DNA of 64,000 bases from Leptolyngbya sp. PCC 7375. GTDB taxonomy: Bacteria > Cyanobacteriota > Cyanobacteriia > Phormidesmidales > Phormidesmidaceae. The stretch is from positions 666,485 to 730,484 of the forward strand of contig NZ_JH993797.1 of the NCBI RefSeq assembly GCF_000316115.1. Direction: 5' to 3'. The translations under genes and the position numbers were made by a program. Numbering within the stretch: the stretch's first letter is position 1; each line of letters starts with the position of its first letter. The notes beneath the pieces were generated by a model. The model did not search any database, was not told the DNA's origin, and saw only the letters and a program-made list of their open reading frames with translations. Below, in pieces: positions 48,051 to 56,593 of the stretch.

Positions 48051-48420
48051 GAATTCTGTTACAGCTTAAGCGTACTGAAGTAGGCACCGTAACCCTATAT
48101 TTTATGAGTGTTGAGAACAGTTTTAAGGCGAGACTGGTTGTGAATTTCAATATTATCCACAGTCTATGCAGACCAGGACATCAAGTAATCGAGCGTCAGC
48201 AAACAGCGGCCATATAAAACAGGGTTACTATTGATTTTGATAGGGTTTCACCCCTGATTATGGGTGGCTTCCAGACAGTGATGGTTCATAACTGTTGATT
48301 TCGGCAGGGTAAATGTTTGTTGTTAGTGCCAGGTGACCCAGGTTGACTTTAATGATTATCCTCGTCAGATACCCATAGGAGCCGTACAATCATTTTGACA
48401 GCATCCTCCGAAGGACGCTT

Positions 48421-48474
48421 AGACAGAGGAGGTTTAGATGGAGGAGGTTTAGACAGAGGAGGTTTAGACAGAGG
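48421..48474. repeat. 15-bp tandem repeat
   Basis: AGACAGAGGAGGTTT is repeated 3.6 times, with two changes in the second copy, about 40 bases before the start of the inositol-monophosphatase-like gene. Each copy contains GGAGG, a ribosome-binding-site-like word. Confidence 0.9.
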
Positions 48475-48515
48475 CACCGACAGTAAACATTTACCGTAGA
48501 GCATTAACCTGATTT

Positions 48516-49304
48516 ATGATTGAAAGCCTGATACCAATCGTTTCAGAGGTGGCCCAGTATCAGAAACAGATGTTTATGGATGAAAACATTGTCTTTAAGA
48601 CTAAAACGGACAAGTTTGACATTGTTTCTGACGTGGATATGAGATCGCAACGCATGCTCCTAGCAGCCATTGAAAAATACTTTCCCGCCTCTGGTATCGT
48701 GGCTGAAGAAATCGGACAGGATAAACCATCCCAAGATGGCACCTGGTTTTTGGTAGATCCCCTAGATGGTACCGCCAACTTTAAGGCAGGCATTCCTCTA
48801 TGGGCCATTTCCATTGGCTTTGTAAAAGATGGTGCCATCAGCAGTGGAATTATCTCATTGCCATTTACAAGGGAACTCTTTTTTAGCCAGGACAGTGTGC
48901 CGATTATGAAACCGTTAAAGACCTTAGCCTCAGCTGAGTTCTACGGTATCGACAGCACGTTTGAAAATCAACCCTTGCACGGGTTAACGCTCAAACGTCG
49001 ACAGTTAGGGGCGGCTGTGCCTACGTTGATGTGGTGCTGTGATTCTCGCCATCGTCAACGCCCACGGTTAGACTTTGCCTTGATGGGTAAGGGCTCTTTT
49101 TGGGATGTATGTGGTGCGATCGCATTTTTTAAACAGAAAGGTGGAGCCCTGATTGATGCCACCGGGCAAGACTTTACCGAGTGCTCAGATGTATTTCAGA
49201 CATTGGGGGGGCTGCAAAAACTTCGCACCTACAACTTTCGATATGTCGCCAGTGCGAACAAACACGTTGCCCAGGAGATATATCAGCGTTATTTAAAGAC
49301 CTAA
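48516..49304 (+). CDS. Inositol-monophosphatase family phosphatase
   Basis: A 262-residue Mg-dependent phosphatase of the IMPase/CysQ superfamily. Metal-site motifs: GIVAEEIG (Glu), VDPLDGTANFKAGIPLWAIS (Asp, Asp), and the C-terminal WDVCGAIAFFKQKGGAL. The substrate could be inositol phosphate, 3'-phosphoadenosine 5'-phosphate or a similar compound; proximity to sir makes a sulfur-pathway nucleotidase worth considering, but this is inference. Start MIESLIPIVSEV. Confidence 0.88.
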   Translation: MIESLIPIVSEVAQYQKQMFMDENIVFKTKTDKFDIVSDVDMRSQRMLLAAIEKYFPASGIVAEEIGQDKPSQDGTWFLVDPLDGTANFKAGIPLWAISIGFVKDGAISSGIISLPFTRELFFSQDSVPIMKPLKTLASAEFYGIDSTFENQPLHGLTLKRRQLGAAVPTLMWCCDSRHRQRPRLDFALMGKGSFWDVCGAIAFFKQKGGALIDATGQDFTECSDVFQTLGGLQKLRTYNFRYVASANKHVAQEIYQRYLKT

Positions 49305-49412
49305 AAGGACAGTCCCATGCAGAAAGATACTCCCTATTAACGCCTTCAGATTATTGGTGTTCTCAGTTCACAGATGGGGGTTGAGTCGGGTGTTCTCCAC
49401 TTGATCGTGTCT

Positions 49413-50354
49413 TTACCGCAGGCTAACCATCTCAGCAATGGCGTTTGAAAAGCTCTGTTTTAGCTTGTCCGGGTTTCTCATAAAATAAAGAGACTGAATG
49501 CAATTATCAACCATCTCAATGGCCACAACAGTTTCAATAGTGTTGTCACGGGTGTAAATCAGGCCAGGTTGGCCATTGATCTGAGCCAGCTCAATCTCAT
49601 ATTCCCAGCCAAGTTTTTGACCCCGACGGTAGATTGCCCGCAGGAATCCGGCCACCTTAGCTGCACCGTGCAGCGGCTTCAGACAAGCCACAACCCGACC
49701 ACCACCATCGGACCAAAGCGTAATGTCTTTAGCAAGTAGGTCGAGCAGTCCCTGAAAATCACCCTGTTGAGAGGCCTGCATAAATTTATAGGTGAGCTGT
49801 TCTTGCTGCTGAAGCGAGGTCTGAAAGCGTGGCCGCTGATCAGCCAGGTGCTGACGTGCTCGTCGAAAAATTTGACGACAAGTGGCTGCTTTTTTCTCGA
49901 CAATCTGGCCAATCTCGTTGTAATCGTAGCCAAAGGCTTCCCGTAGCAAAAAAACGGCCCGCTCTAATGGTGATAGTCGCTCTAGTAAAACCAAAAAGGC
50001 CATGGTTAGAGAGTCTGCCAACTCAGCCACTGTCATTGGGTCAGTAGCCGAGTTGGTAGTGGATTCAGTGACGATCGGTTCAGGCAGCCACGACCCGATA
50101 TAATGTTCTCGCTGGACCCGGGCAGAGCGTAGCCGGTCAATACACAAGCGAGTAATGATTGTAGTTAGATAGGCTTTGGTCGATTTGATGGATTGATCAG
50201 ATGCCTGTTGCCATCGGAGAAAAGTGTCTTGCACCATGTCTTCGGCATCCGTGACGCTGCCAAGCATGCGATATGCGATCGCAAACAAAAGCGAACGATA
50301 TTGATTAAACACGTCAAGTCGATCGATGGGGTCGTTTTTGGCTACGGTAATCAT
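49413..50354 (-). CDS. ECF41-type RNA polymerase sigma factor
   Basis: A 313-residue sigma factor. Region 2 (AYRMLGSVTDAEDMVQDTFLRW) and region 4 (LSPLERAVFLLREAFGYDYNEIGQIV) are followed by a SnoaL-like C-terminal domain with the DGGG and RNPDKL motifs that define ECF41. In this group the fused tail controls activity in place of an anti-sigma factor. ATG 50354 follows AAGG by five bases. The 12-base gap after the CMD gene and the promoter at 50861 indicate an autoregulated operon. Confidence 0.94.
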   Translation of the reverse strand: MITVAKNDPIDRLDVFNQYRSLLFAIAYRMLGSVTDAEDMVQDTFLRWQQASDQSIKSTKAYLTTIITRLCIDRLRSARVQREHYIGSWLPEPIVTESTTNSATDPMTVAELADSLTMAFLVLLERLSPLERAVFLLREAFGYDYNEIGQIVEKKAATCRQIFRRARQHLADQRPRFQTSLQQQEQLTYKFMQASQQGDFQGLLDLLAKDITLWSDGGGRVVACLKPLHGAAKVAGFLRAIYRRGQKLGWEYEIELAQINGQPGLIYTRDNTIETVVAIEMVDNCIQSLYFMRNPDKLKQSFSNAIAEMVSLR

Positions 50355-50366
50355 GGTCACCTTATC

Positions 50367-50825
50367 CTATGCTGCTTGAACTTGATAGCTGCCGGGCAAA
50401 ATCTGGGTTGTAATGCTAAGGCGATTCCACGCATTGATTGCAACAATCGCCATCAGCAGGTTGGCGATTTGCTCAGGCGTAAAGTAGCGGCCCACCTCTT
50501 CATATAGTGCATCAGTCACACCATTTTCTCCAATTAAGGTGACGGCTTCGGTCAGGGCCAAGGCCGCGCGTTCTTGAGGTGTAAAAAAGGGCGTTTCTTG
50601 CCATGCACTGAGGGCATAGAGTCGCTGCTCTGTCTCACCCCCATGTCTGGCATCTTTAGTGTGCATATCAATGCAGAAAGCACAGCCATTAATTTGGGAT
50701 GCGCGGGTTTTCACCAATTCCACCAGGGAGTTGTCCAGGCCACTTTTGCGAACATAGTTTTCTACTTCCATCATGGCTCGGAAGGCAGCGGGGACCACTT
50801 TTTGAAATTCAAATCGTGTCGTCAT
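50367..50825 (-). CDS. Carboxymuconolactone decarboxylase / AhpD-like protein
   Basis: A 152-residue protein with the AhpD-type redox motif CAFCIDMHTKDAR (CxxC plus His) in NGCAFCIDMH. CMD-family proteins usually work as alkylhydroperoxidases or disulfide reductases. This gene and the following ECF41 sigma factor form the classic ECF41 target operon. ATG 50825 is preferred to the upstream TTG at 50843. Confidence 0.92.
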   Translation of the reverse strand: MTTRFEFQKVVPAAFRAMMEVENYVRKSGLDNSLVELVKTRASQINGCAFCIDMHTKDARHGGETEQRLYALSAWQETPFFTPQERAALALTEAVTLIGENGVTDALYEEVGRYFTPEQIANLLMAIVAINAWNRLSITTQILPGSYQVQAA

Positions 50826-50860
50826 GGGGGATATTCCGATCAAAGGTCTTCATTAGAGAA

Positions 50861-50887
50861 GACGAGATGGGAACTAGAAATGTGACA
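50861..50887 (-). promoter_or_regulatory. ECF41-type promoter of the CMD-sigma operon
   Basis: Reading the minus strand: TGTCACA, exactly 16 bases, then CGTC. This matches the published ECF41 promoter motif (TGTCACA-n16-CGTC) exactly. The -10 box lies 36 bases before the CMD start codon. Confidence 0.9.
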
Positions 50888-51074
50888 GGTACTCTATAGT
50901 CTGCTGGGAAGTTTTGGATGGGAATACCGACAAATTTTAGACCTGTGGTAACTTTACTTATCCATTTGCCGTTAATAGTGTGAATGATGCCCCCTTTACT
51001 GTGAAAATTGGCTAGGCTGGGGCTATTCGAACTAGCTTGGGCTAGATCCTTAGGCCAAGGAGTAGGGGAAGAGA

Positions 51075-53420
51075 ATGCGTTGGAATCTCAGTACCAAGCT
51101 TGTCGTTGCTTATTCGGGTCTGCTTGCTTTGATGGCAGGTGCTCTATCTGTAGGGATTTATTGGCAGCTACAGCGATCTCAACGGGCAGAATTACAAGAC
51201 CGGTTACTGGGAACCGTTAGCTTAGCTGCCCTACAGATTGATAGTCACTATCAATCTGTCAATAATCAGCCTAAAGATACTGACTCAGCTGACCCTATTG
51301 TTAATCAGAAAATATTGCAAGATATTCAAGCCTCGGAGCCAAGGATTGTTCGTCTTTACATCGTGCAACTTCTCAATGGCCACTACAGCGTTATCTCAGA
51401 CTATCGTCCTGACGGAAATCGTCTTCCCCAGTCTCCGACTAAGGTCGGAGATGTGTGTTCTGACTTACCCCATCTTTTACAACAGCAGACTAAGATTCAA
51501 GCACCGATTACTGAAACAACTATCCGTACCAATCGAGAGGGCATAGCCGTTTTACATGGATATGCCCCGATTCAAAGTCAGCTAAGGCATTCTAATGGCA
51601 TCCTGGTGATTGAAATGGATGCAACGTCTGTCGGTCAAAACACGGTGCGTGCTTTTATCATTGCAGGGGGCATTTTTGGCGTTATGTGGTTGATTGCCCT
51701 ACCTTTACTAAGGTGGTTTGCTCGGTCATTAGTGGTTCAGCCCAACTTACATTCCAACCACGGAATTCTCCAACTACAGGCAGCCTTTAAGGAATTACAA
51801 AATTACTCTCAAAATCTGGAGCACACAGTAAAAGAGCGCACTAAAGAACTCTCTGAGTCTCAAAATTTGCTCTATCTGGTGATCAATAACCTGCCCCAAT
51901 CAATTTTTTGGAAAGATCGAGAAAATATCTTTCTAGGGTGCAATCAAAGTTTTGCTGAGGTGGCTGGTCTAGAGCCTGGGGAAATCATCGGAAAGACTGA
52001 CTATGATATGCCGTGGGCCAAGGAAGAAGCCAGTTTTTATATTGAGTGCGATCGCAGAATCAGAGAGTCTGAGGAACCTGAGTTTGGCATTATCGAACCG
52101 ATGTCTAACGGAGAGGGTAAACAGGGCTGGTTAGAAACCAATAAGATTCCCCTTCAAAATTTAGACGGAGAAGTCATTGGGGTAATTGGCATTTTCCAAG
52201 ATATTACCCATTACAAAGAAGCTGAGGACGCAGCCCACCAGGCTAACCGCACCAAGACTGAATTTTTAGCTAACATGAGCCATGAGTTACGCACACCCCT
52301 TAATGCCATCTTAGGTATGGCAGATGGGTTGCAGGAGCAAGTGTTTGGTTCTATCAATGAGAAACAACATAAGGCCCTGGGCACTATCGAGAGCAGTGGT
52401 AACCATCTCCTAGAACTGATTAACGACATTCTTGACCTATCCAAAATTGAATCTGGCCATGTCGCTCTAGATTGTCATCCCACGGCCATTGCCCCTCTCT
52501 GTACCTCTAGTCTTGCTTTTATTAAAGAGCGAGCTTTGAGAAAACAGATCCACCTCAAAACCGAGCTACCGCATAGGTCTCCACTGTTGTTTATTGACGA
52601 ACGACGGATCCGCCAGGTTTTGATTAACTTGCTCGATAACGCAGTTAAGTTTACTCCTGATGGTGGGTGTATCACGTTAATGGTTAAGTCAGGTCCACCC
52701 CTACCGATATCGACACAAGACAGCTATAAAGTAGCCAACAGCTTAAAAATTTCCGTTATTGACACAGGTATTGGCATTATTCCTGAAAATATTCCAAAAC
52801 TGTTTCAGCCATTTATTCAAATCGACAGTGCCCTCAATCGCCAATACAATGGCACCGGCTTAGGGCTTTCCTTAGTCAAGCGGATTGTTAAGCTGCACGG
52901 TGGCGAAGTCAAGGTCACGAGCCAAGTTGGCAATGGCAGCTGCTTTAGCATCACCCTGCCTTGTGCTAACGAAACTCAAATCGCAAACACTCCTGAAACC
53001 AGTATAGATACTGCCGTTGAACAACCTACTCAGGTAAACGAGCATGGTCCCCTTGTTTTACTGACAGAGGATAATGAGGCCAATGTTATAACACTCTCCA
53101 ATTATTTCCAGGCCAAAGGCTACCATTTAATCATTGCCAGGAATGGTGAGGAGGCCATTAGCCTGAGTAAATCTCAACAGCCTGACGTCATCATCATGGA
53201 TATTCAAATGCCACAGATGGATGGTCTAGAGGCAATACGCCATATTCGCCGTGATCCAGCCCTTGCCCATATTCCCATCATTGCCCTAACGGCATTGGCC
53301 ATGGAGGGCGATCGCGATCGCTGCCTTGAGGCTGGGGCCAATGAGTATCTCAGTAAGCCGGTTAAACTCAAACAGCTGGACCAGCTCATACAACAACTTC
53401 TAAGCAATAGAAATTCATAA
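51075..53420 (+). CDS. Hybrid sensor histidine kinase
   Basis: A 781-residue membrane kinase. Two transmembrane helices (~7-30 and ~190-213) enclose an extracytoplasmic sensor region of ~150 residues. A coil, a PAS domain (~265-380, INNLPQSIFWKDRENIFLG), HisKA (NMSHELRTPLNAILGMADG, acceptor His), HATPase (LINLLDNAVKF, GTGLGLSLVKR) and a C-terminal receiver domain (LLTEDNEANV, acceptor Asp in VIIMDIQMPQMDG) follow. No Hpt domain or response regulator is next to it. AGGGGAAG precedes ATG. Confidence 0.93.
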   Translation: MRWNLSTKLVVAYSGLLALMAGALSVGIYWQLQRSQRAELQDRLLGTVSLAALQIDSHYQSVNNQPKDTDSADPIVNQKILQDIQASEPRIVRLYIVQLLNGHYSVISDYRPDGNRLPQSPTKVGDVCSDLPHLLQQQTKIQAPITETTIRTNREGIAVLHGYAPIQSQLRHSNGILVIEMDATSVGQNTVRAFIIAGGIFGVMWLIALPLLRWFARSLVVQPNLHSNHGILQLQAAFKELQNYSQNLEHTVKERTKELSESQNLLYLVINNLPQSIFWKDRENIFLGCNQSFAEVAGLEPGEIIGKTDYDMPWAKEEASFYIECDRRIRESEEPEFGIIEPMSNGEGKQGWLETNKIPLQNLDGEVIGVIGIFQDITHYKEAEDAAHQANRTKTEFLANMSHELRTPLNAILGMADGLQEQVFGSINEKQHKALGTIESSGNHLLELINDILDLSKIESGHVALDCHPTAIAPLCTSSLAFIKERALRKQIHLKTELPHRSPLLFIDERRIRQVLINLLDNAVKFTPDGGCITLMVKSGPPLPISTQDSYKVANSLKISVIDTGIGIIPENIPKLFQPFIQIDSALNRQYNGTGLGLSLVKRIVKLHGGEVKVTSQVGNGSCFSITLPCANETQIANTPETSIDTAVEQPTQVNEHGPLVLLTEDNEANVITLSNYFQAKGYHLIIARNGEEAISLSKSQQPDVIIMDIQMPQMDGLEAIRHIRRDPALAHIPIIALTALAMEGDRDRCLEAGANEYLSKPVKLKQLDQLIQQLLSNRNS

Positions 53421-53631
53421 CTTGGACATTTTCGTTACGGGTGCGCTATCCTAGTCAAAACTCCGTTAGGCTCTAGCTCTAGATTAATGAAGTAGTATTC
53501 TTAAGTGAAACAGCCGAGACATTAGCTTTGTAAGCGTGCCATGCCGGTTCTCTTCACCGGTAGCAATTAGTATATGTCTGGCTACAGCACAGGCTGAGGC
53601 AAGTTCAGTATCAGTTTTGCCTCGATATCAG

Positions 53632-53684
53632 TTTTTTACAAAGATTAAGTCTTTTACAAAGATTAAGTCTTTTACAAAGATAAG
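53632..53684. repeat. Triple 18-bp repeat in the ABC-F leader
   Basis: TCTTTTACAAAGATTAAG occurs three times (the first with TT for TC, the third one base shorter) 26-78 bases before the ABC-F start. The repeat lies where a leader or operator would be. Confidence 0.9.
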
Positions 53685-53709
53685 TAATGCATTAGCAAGG
53701 AGCTAAGGG

Positions 53710-55317
53710 ATGTCTAGCCCTCAAAGGCCCTATGTAATTGCGGAGAGCTTAAGCTACGCACTAGAATCCACACGAACATTGTTTCAAGGGATTTCTCTGA
53801 GTATCACGCTGGGCGATCGGATTGCACTAGTCGGTCCTAACGGTATCGGAAAATCAACCCTGCTGAGGATTTTAGGGGGTCAACTTCGACCCACTCAAGG
53901 CACCGTGAGTACCCATGGTGCCATCTACTATCTGCCACAGCTCAACACGATTAGAGCGTCACTGCGATCAGAGTCTGTTTTTGACTTTCTCAATACCATT
54001 TCTGATGAATGGTGGGACATTGAACAGCTGCTGGCAACTGCTTTCAGCACAAATCTGGATTTATCTCTATCGATGCAAAGTCTGAGCGGTGGAGAACTCA
54101 CCAAGCTGTTTTTAGCCATGGGTCTGGCTCAATCTCCCGATCTACTCTTGCTAGATGAACCCACTAATCATCTAGATTACCTGGCATTAGAAGAGCTGGT
54201 TCAGGTCCTTTACCAGTACCAAGGGGCATTTGTCGTTGTCTCCCACAAACCATCATTTCTAGACCAAGTAGCTAAAACCACATTGGAGCTAACGGCGACA
54301 GGTCTGCAAGTTTACGGGGGGAACTTTTCGTACTATCGAGAACAAAAACAACTGGAAGAAACAGCCCAGATCAGGAGCCATGAGACGGCACGGAAGGAAC
54401 TAAAACGGGCTAAGACCACTGCCATCAGGGAGCAAAAACGGGCGAGTCAGTCTCATCGCACTGGGCGGCGACAAGCACTCAATGGCAACATGCCTCGCAT
54501 TGTTGCTGGCAACTTAAAGCGCAAGGCTGAAGTGACTGCAGGCAAACTGAAAGAGAAACATGACAAGGCAGTCACTGCAGCGACTCAAAAAGTAGCCACC
54601 ACCAAAATTAAAACCCATAAGACAACGAGTATTCAGCTAGAGGAAAATGGCCATAAACATAGGAATCTAATCGATATCCAGAAAGCTGATCTTTGGGTCG
54701 GAGAGCAATTATTACTCCAAGCGATTGAGCTACAGGTCAGCAGTTGCGATCGCATTGCCATTGCCGGTCCCAACGGTTCAGGGAAATCCAGTCTCATCAA
54801 AGCCATTCTAAATGTCAGAGACACCCCAGCCCATTTGCAAGGCGGCAATATTCATTTAGCAACTATGCGCACAGTCTATTTAGACCAAACCTATGATCTC
54901 GTTGATCGCACTCAAACCGTTTTGCAAAATATGCAACGGGCTAATCCCACACTGACCTATCAGCTGCTGCGACAACAGCTGGGGCATTTTCTATTTTTTA
55001 ATGATGATGCCTATAAGATGGCCTCAGTGCTGAGTGGCGGGGAATTGGCCAGGCTTGCGATCGCAATGCTGACAATTTCAGAACTTGACCTGCTGATTCT
55101 AGATGAACCCACTAACAACCTAGACATAACTACCGTCGATCAGATGGTAACGGCCCTCAATAATTACCACAGTGCCCTTTGGGTGATCTCCCATGATTTA
55201 GACTTTTTAAGCCGCATTAATATCAACCGCTCTTTTCAGCTCAAAGCCAGGACCTTACAACAAACTGCATATCTTCCCAAGGAAAAATCCCATTATCGCA
55301 GCAGCCTAATAACATGA
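53710..55317 (+). CDS. ABC-F family ATP-binding protein
   Basis: A 535-residue soluble protein with two ABC domains in one chain. Walker A motifs are LVGPNGIGKSTLL and IAGPNGSGKSSLI; signature LSGGELTKL and LSGGELARLAI; Walker B LLLLDEPTNHLD and LLILDEPTNNLD. There are no membrane segments, so it is an ABC-F translation factor, not a transporter. Residues ~215-310 are a long basic linker, the part that reaches the ribosome. It may be a ribosome-protection (antibiotic resistance) or housekeeping type; sequence alone does not decide. Ribosome-binding GGAGCTAAGG lies before the ATG. Confidence 0.92.
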   Translation: MSSPQRPYVIAESLSYALESTRTLFQGISLSITLGDRIALVGPNGIGKSTLLRILGGQLRPTQGTVSTHGAIYYLPQLNTIRASLRSESVFDFLNTISDEWWDIEQLLATAFSTNLDLSLSMQSLSGGELTKLFLAMGLAQSPDLLLLDEPTNHLDYLALEELVQVLYQYQGAFVVVSHKPSFLDQVAKTTLELTATGLQVYGGNFSYYREQKQLEETAQIRSHETARKELKRAKTTAIREQKRASQSHRTGRRQALNGNMPRIVAGNLKRKAEVTAGKLKEKHDKAVTAATQKVATTKIKTHKTTSIQLEENGHKHRNLIDIQKADLWVGEQLLLQAIELQVSSCDRIAIAGPNGSGKSSLIKAILNVRDTPAHLQGGNIHLATMRTVYLDQTYDLVDRTQTVLQNMQRANPTLTYQLLRQQLGHFLFFNDDAYKMASVLSGGELARLAIAMLTISELDLLILDEPTNNLDITTVDQMVTALNNYHSALWVISHDLDFLSRININRSFQLKARTLQQTAYLPKEKSHYRSSLIT

Positions 55318-55416
55318 AATCAGCAGTCTGTCAAGGCTTGTTTTTTGAGTAGAGGAGGTTTCCAGCTTTGCCAGTTTCTTAAACAACCATCAGCCACAGG
55401 CTCAAACCCATCGGGT

Positions 55417-55830
55417 TCAAACATCTTGCAACATTACGCCCAGTGCTTCGAACTGTTCGTTTTGATGATCAATTTGAATTGAAAGCGCATCACAAACCAG
55501 CTCACAAAGTTCAAAAATAAATGGATTTGAAATTTGATAGTAGGCACACACTCCCCGAGCCTGACGGGAAACAATACCAGCCTGAGCCAACATTTTCAGG
55601 TGTTTAGAGACATTAGCTTGCCCTAAACCGGTAATTGCAATAATCTCGGTAACATTCTTAGGCTCGGCCTTTAAAGCACACACAATTTGTAGCCGACTAG
55701 ATTCAGATAACATCTTAAAGAAATCCGCCATTAAACCCAGTGCTGCAGGCGACAGTTTAGCCACTCCGCAATCGTCTAATTGAGCGACATTAGACAAGTT
55801 TTTCGTAGAAAGAGCTGCTTTTTTTGGCAT
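55417..55830 (-). CDS. ArsR/SmtB-family regulator, SqrR/BigR-like
   Basis: A 137-residue winged-helix repressor (ESSRLQIVCALK, VTEIIAITGLGQANVSKHLKML, GIVSRQARGVCAYYQI). Cys51 (in LQIVCAL) and Cys109/Cys113 (FELCELVC) fall at the positions of the two cysteines that sense persulfide in SqrR/BigR regulators. With a sulfide:quinone oxidoreductase gene nearby, a sulfide-responsive repressor is the best guess. A metal sensor is the alternative. Confidence 0.82.
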   Translation of the reverse strand: MPKKAALSTKNLSNVAQLDDCGVAKLSPAALGLMADFFKMLSESSRLQIVCALKAEPKNVTEIIAITGLGQANVSKHLKMLAQAGIVSRQARGVCAYYQISNPFIFELCELVCDALSIQIDHQNEQFEALGVMLQDV

Positions 55831-56068
55831 CGAATAAGGAGTGAATCTAGACAGGTTATTCCATTATATTGCCAGATAGTAGTTAACAATTGATTCAACT
55901 CACTTTTAATAGTGACTTTAAACACAAAACTTTACTCTTTGAGTAGTATACGAACTAATGAACTCATGGCTTTGATAACGAAGTGTACCCTTTGCCTAAA
56001 GCATAACTAGGCAGTGATATAATCAACTAATCAACAAAGCCTTCTCTAAACAGTAGTAATCCAAGGTC

Positions 56069-56425
56069 GTGACTCAAATGAATGCCAAACAACTACTTGT
56101 TCAGCCCCTTAAGACTGGTGATATCACAGTCATTAGCAATGTCACCAGTGTGACTGTTAATGCAAATAAAATCTCTCGACTAGAAAAAATCCCAGGGCAT
56201 GAGCAGGAAAGTCCCTCAACGGTACATGTGGACTTTGATGTAAATCAGCCCAGCCGCCTGGCTGCGGTTTTGGAAGAGACGAAAGAACTAGGATTGATCC
56301 TTGAACTAGAGGATGCTGTTCAACTAGGCATTTTTCTGATCGCAATGGGCATGGAGAATGCAACCCCTGATGATATCTCGGCAATCATGACACGTCTGTC
56401 TAAATTGATCGCTGATTTGAAGTAA
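56069..56425 (+). CDS. Unknown 118-residue protein in the sulfide locus
   Basis: Divergent from the ArsR gene and convergent with sqr. GTG 56069 follows AAGG closely; ATG 56078 is an alternative. The N-terminal half has beta-prone stretches (GDITVISNVTSVTVNANKI); the C-terminal half is helical (SRLAAVLEETKELGLILELE, TPDDISAIMTRLSKLIADL). No cysteine or recognised motif. Its position between the putative sulfide repressor and SQR suggests joint control. Confidence 0.65.
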   Translation: MTQMNAKQLLVQPLKTGDITVISNVTSVTVNANKISRLEKIPGHEQESPSTVHVDFDVNQPSRLAAVLEETKELGLILELEDAVQLGIFLIAMGMENATPDDISAIMTRLSKLIADLK

Positions 56426-56476
56426 CCTCAGCTATTCAAGACTTAACTCAATTCCAGGGGGCTCTTCCCATGGGTG

Positions 56477-56510
56477 AATATAAGCGATCGCGCCTGCGAT
56501 CGCTTATATT
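56477..56510. terminator. Strong terminator built from two HIP1 sites
   Basis: Perfect 15-bp arm AATATAAGCGATCGC and complement with a four-base loop, 52 bases after the 118-residue gene and 84 bases before the end of sqr. Each arm contains one GCGATCGC. It is suited to end transcription from both sides. Confidence 0.85.
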
Positions 56511-56593
56511 TCTATTTCCATCAGGCTCAGAATAAGAGCTATCCCAATATGTCACCGAGAGCTTCTTGAACAGCTTTGGCTAACGGAGTTGTC

